From Deferribacterales bacterium UBA4806 (GTDB lineage Bacteria > Chrysiogenota > Deferribacteres > Deferribacterales > UBA228), in NCBI GenBank assembly GCA_002402635.1, contig DHGE01000006.1, forward strand, positions 1-6,030: DNA of 6,030 bases, read 5' to 3'. Position numbers and translations under genes: made by a program. Positions 4,118 through 6,030 of the stretch are shown here, piece after piece. The stretch's first letter is position 1. Each line of letters begins with the position of its first letter. The notes beneath the pieces were generated by a model. It had not been told where the DNA came from. It saw nothing but the letters and a program-made list of their open reading frames with translations, and ran no database searches.

Positions 4118-6030
4118 ATGGATAAAATCAGATTCTTTAATAAACTTTCCATAAAATTTATATTAGTCGCTAATGCTGTTATTCTACTATTACTGATTAT
4201 TTTTGCCATTATACTCTTCAAAAAGGAGGTAAAACATACAATTGTAGACTACGAAACTTCTGCAAGATCCTCTGTAGAAGGTATCTCAAACGATATATCA
4301 AATTTTCTTCTTGAAACAGTTGATTTTTTAAAGGTAATAGCTGAAAGTGATAATATAAAAAATGCAATAAGAAATCCTGAAGATTTAATTGCGAGAGAAA
4401 AAGCTAATGATATATTGAAGCAATCAATAAATTATTCACCATCAGTGAGTGGTGTTGTAGCTTTTATTTTAAACAATGATAGACAATTTAATTTAGAATT
4501 GAATGGCAGAAATATAACAATAGAAAATGGAGATTTTTTAATATCACCAATTCATAATAATCTTGTAGGGCAACATGTGCCAAATGAAAACTGGATTAAA
4601 CAGATATTGCAGGGCAAAAGTTACTATATTGGCAGAATATATCATTCTATTGCAACAGGTTCACCTGCCCTTCCTATTAGTGTACCTGTTTACTATGATT
4701 CAAAAATTATTGGTATGATTACATTGATATTAGATTTAGACTATTTTGCAAAAAATTATTCAAAAATTTTTACATTAAATCAAGGTGATTATACCTTCAT
4801 TGTTAATGACAAAAAAGAAATTGTTTCACATACTATAGATGAATTCATTCTAAATAAAGATGTTACAAAAGAAATGAATTCTACAATAACAAATATACTT
4901 AGTGGTAAAGAACAGTTTGTTGATACATTCAGAGGCACTAAAAAACATTACTTTCAACCACCTAAACCCATTTCTTTAGAAAATATGGAGGAAAAATGGT
5001 ATATATCCTATGATGTGCCTGAGAGTTTGATATTAGCTAAAGCTTATGATACTCTTACAATTTTAATTATCTCCTGTATTATATTATTTATTCTACTATC
5101 TTTTGGCATCTACTATCTTTTTAATATTTTTATAAACAAACATATTAATACTTTAACCAATTCATTAACAAAAATATTCAGTGGCGAAGTCGATCTCACC
5201 CAGAAACTCTCAGTCAAATCAAAAGATGAATTTTACCTTTTAACTAACTATTATAATAAATTTATAGATACTATAGCTGACATAATTAAGAAAGTAAAAT
5301 CTATGGCAGAGGCTGTTGCCTCATCATCATCTCAAGTATCCTCATCAATGGAGGAAACAAGCAGAACTGTGGAAGAACAAACTGGTCAACTCTCAGAAGT
5401 TGCCTCTACAATAGAAGAATTAACCGCTACAGGTAGTTCTATGAGAGACATAATAAAAGACAACAAAGGTAGCGTATCACAAGCCAGAGATAAAACCTAT
5501 GAAGGCAGTCAACATCTGCAATCAGTTGTTTCTCTTATTGATCAGGTGAAGGAAAACAGTATTAACTTGTCTAATCAGTTGAACAAATTTGGTAAATCAA
5601 CAAGTCAAATAGGTTCTATACTAAATGTTATCAATGATATTGCAGATCAAACTAATTTATTAGCATTAAACGCTGCCATTGAGGCAGCAAGGGCAGGAGA
5701 AGCTGGTCGTGGCTTTGCAGTGGTAGCTGAAGAAGTAAGAAAGTTAGCAGAGAAAACCACCACTTCTACAAAAGAGATAGGTGGAATAATAAGGAATATA
5801 TCAGAAGGTAACTCTATTATTCAAAAGCAGATGAATGAAACATCAACTTCAGTGGACAAATCTATAAACGAAGTTAATAACACAGATAAAATATTCAAAG
5901 AAATAGTAAACATTGTAGATAAAGTTTATGAGGGTACAGAACGAATAGGAACTACCATAGAAGAACAGCTTAATGCTCTTGCCAAAGCTAATGACAATAC
6001 TCAGGTTATATCAAGTGCTTCAGAGGAAAC
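4118..6030 (+). CDS. Methyl-accepting chemotaxis protein with Cache-type sensor (3' end cut by window edge)
   Basis: The frame is open for 637 residues to the window end. Order of parts: a short basic N-terminus; TM1 at about 14-34; an extracytoplasmic domain of ~275 residues (about 35-310); TM2 at about 313-335; a HAMP domain at about 336-390 with SGEVDLTQKLSVKSKDEF; then the cytoplasmic coiled-coil signalling domain. The sensor length and a stretch reading ENWIKQILQGKSYY...ATGSPALPISVPVYYDSKIIGMITLILDLDYF match a double-Cache (dCache_1) fold, which binds small ligands such as amino or organic acids. The hairpin that contacts CheA and CheW is unmistakable at residues 508-547 (IADQTNLLALNAAIEAARAG, then EAGRGFAVVAEEVRKLAEKT). 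Glu/Gln pairs in the flanking helices, such as SSSMEETSRTVEEQ, are likely methylation sites. The last part of the second helix and the C-terminus are outside the window. Ligand unknown. It appears to be a single-gene unit. Confidence 0.96.
   Translation, partial: MDKIRFFNKLSIKFILVANAVILLLLIIFAIILFKKEVKHTIVDYETSARSSVEGISNDISNFLLETVDFLKVIAESDNIKNAIRNPEDLIAREKANDILKQSINYSPSVSGVVAFILNNDRQFNLELNGRNITIENGDFLISPIHNNLVGQHVPNENWIKQILQGKSYYIGRIYHSIATGSPALPISVPVYYDSKIIGMITLILDLDYFAKNYSKIFTLNQGDYTFIVNDKKEIVSHTIDEFILNKDVTKEMNSTITNILSGKEQFVDTFRGTKKHYFQPPKPISLENMEEKWYISYDVPESLILAKAYDTLTILIISCIILFILLSFGIYYLFNIFINKHINTLTNSLTKIFSGEVDLTQKLSVKSKDEFYLLTNYYNKFIDTIADIIKKVKSMAEAVASSSSQVSSSMEETSRTVEEQTGQLSEVASTIEELTATGSSMRDIIKDNKGSVSQARDKTYEGSQHLQSVVSLIDQVKENSINLSNQLNKFGKSTSQIGSILNVINDIADQTNLLALNAAIEAARAGEAGRGFAVVAEEVRKLAEKTTTSTKEIGGIIRNISEGNSIIQKQMNETSTSVDKSINEVNNTDKIFKEIVNIVDKVYEGTERIGTTIEEQLNALAKANDNTQVISSASEE

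Noticed and set aside
1..6030. CRISPR array, tRNA/rRNA gene, riboswitch, complete insertion sequence, toxin-antitoxin or defence system
   Set aside because: Reading both strands I saw no regularly spaced repeats, no tRNA-like TTCRANY arm in the gaps, no long terminal inverted repeats around a transposase and no further small genes with start signals.

Overview
The window is AT-rich bacterial chromosome-like DNA. It holds four clear protein genes, two of them cut by the window ends, plus two short stretches that look like decayed 3' ends of genes. Codon use is AT-biased throughout. Three of the four intact-looking starts are ATG with a G-rich Shine-Dalgarno-like stretch; the transporter start has none. 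Gene content (an NAD(P)-dependent aldehyde dehydrogenase, a sodium/glutamate-type symporter, an MscS channel and a Cache-type chemoreceptor) suggests a motile, free-living, low-GC bacterium. It could be of the Deferribacteres or Clostridia kind, but nothing here fixes the taxon.

Layout. 1-606 (minus): N-terminal 202 residues of an aldehyde dehydrogenase that runs off the left edge. 607-811: a divergent, very AT-rich intergenic region with three small perfect dyads and a candidate promoter for the gene on the right. 812-2293 (plus): a 493-residue ESS/GltS-family symporter with no visible ribosome binding site. 2315-2506 (plus): the last ~50 residues of a type II (L-2-)haloacid dehalogenase, with nucleophile and core missing, so a remnant. 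2507-2695: intergenic, with a candidate promoter and an imperfect direct repeat. 2696-3754 (plus): a complete 352-residue MscS-family channel. 3755-4117: no intact gene, but a start-less reading frame ending at 4011 that looks like another gene tail, then a well-spaced candidate promoter. 4118-6030 (plus): a methyl-accepting chemotaxis protein with a Cache-like sensor, HAMP and signalling hairpin, cut by the right edge.

The genes do not form one pathway. The dehydrogenase and symporter are divergent and may share control through the intergenic dyads. The channel and the chemoreceptor appear to be separate single-gene transcription units. The gene fragments on both sides of the channel suggest a segment that has lost or rearranged genes. 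I found no CRISPR array, RNA gene, complete mobile element, toxin-antitoxin pair or defence locus, and no strong case for an undescribed system. The most informative oddities are the two gene remnants and the apparently near-leaderless symporter start.
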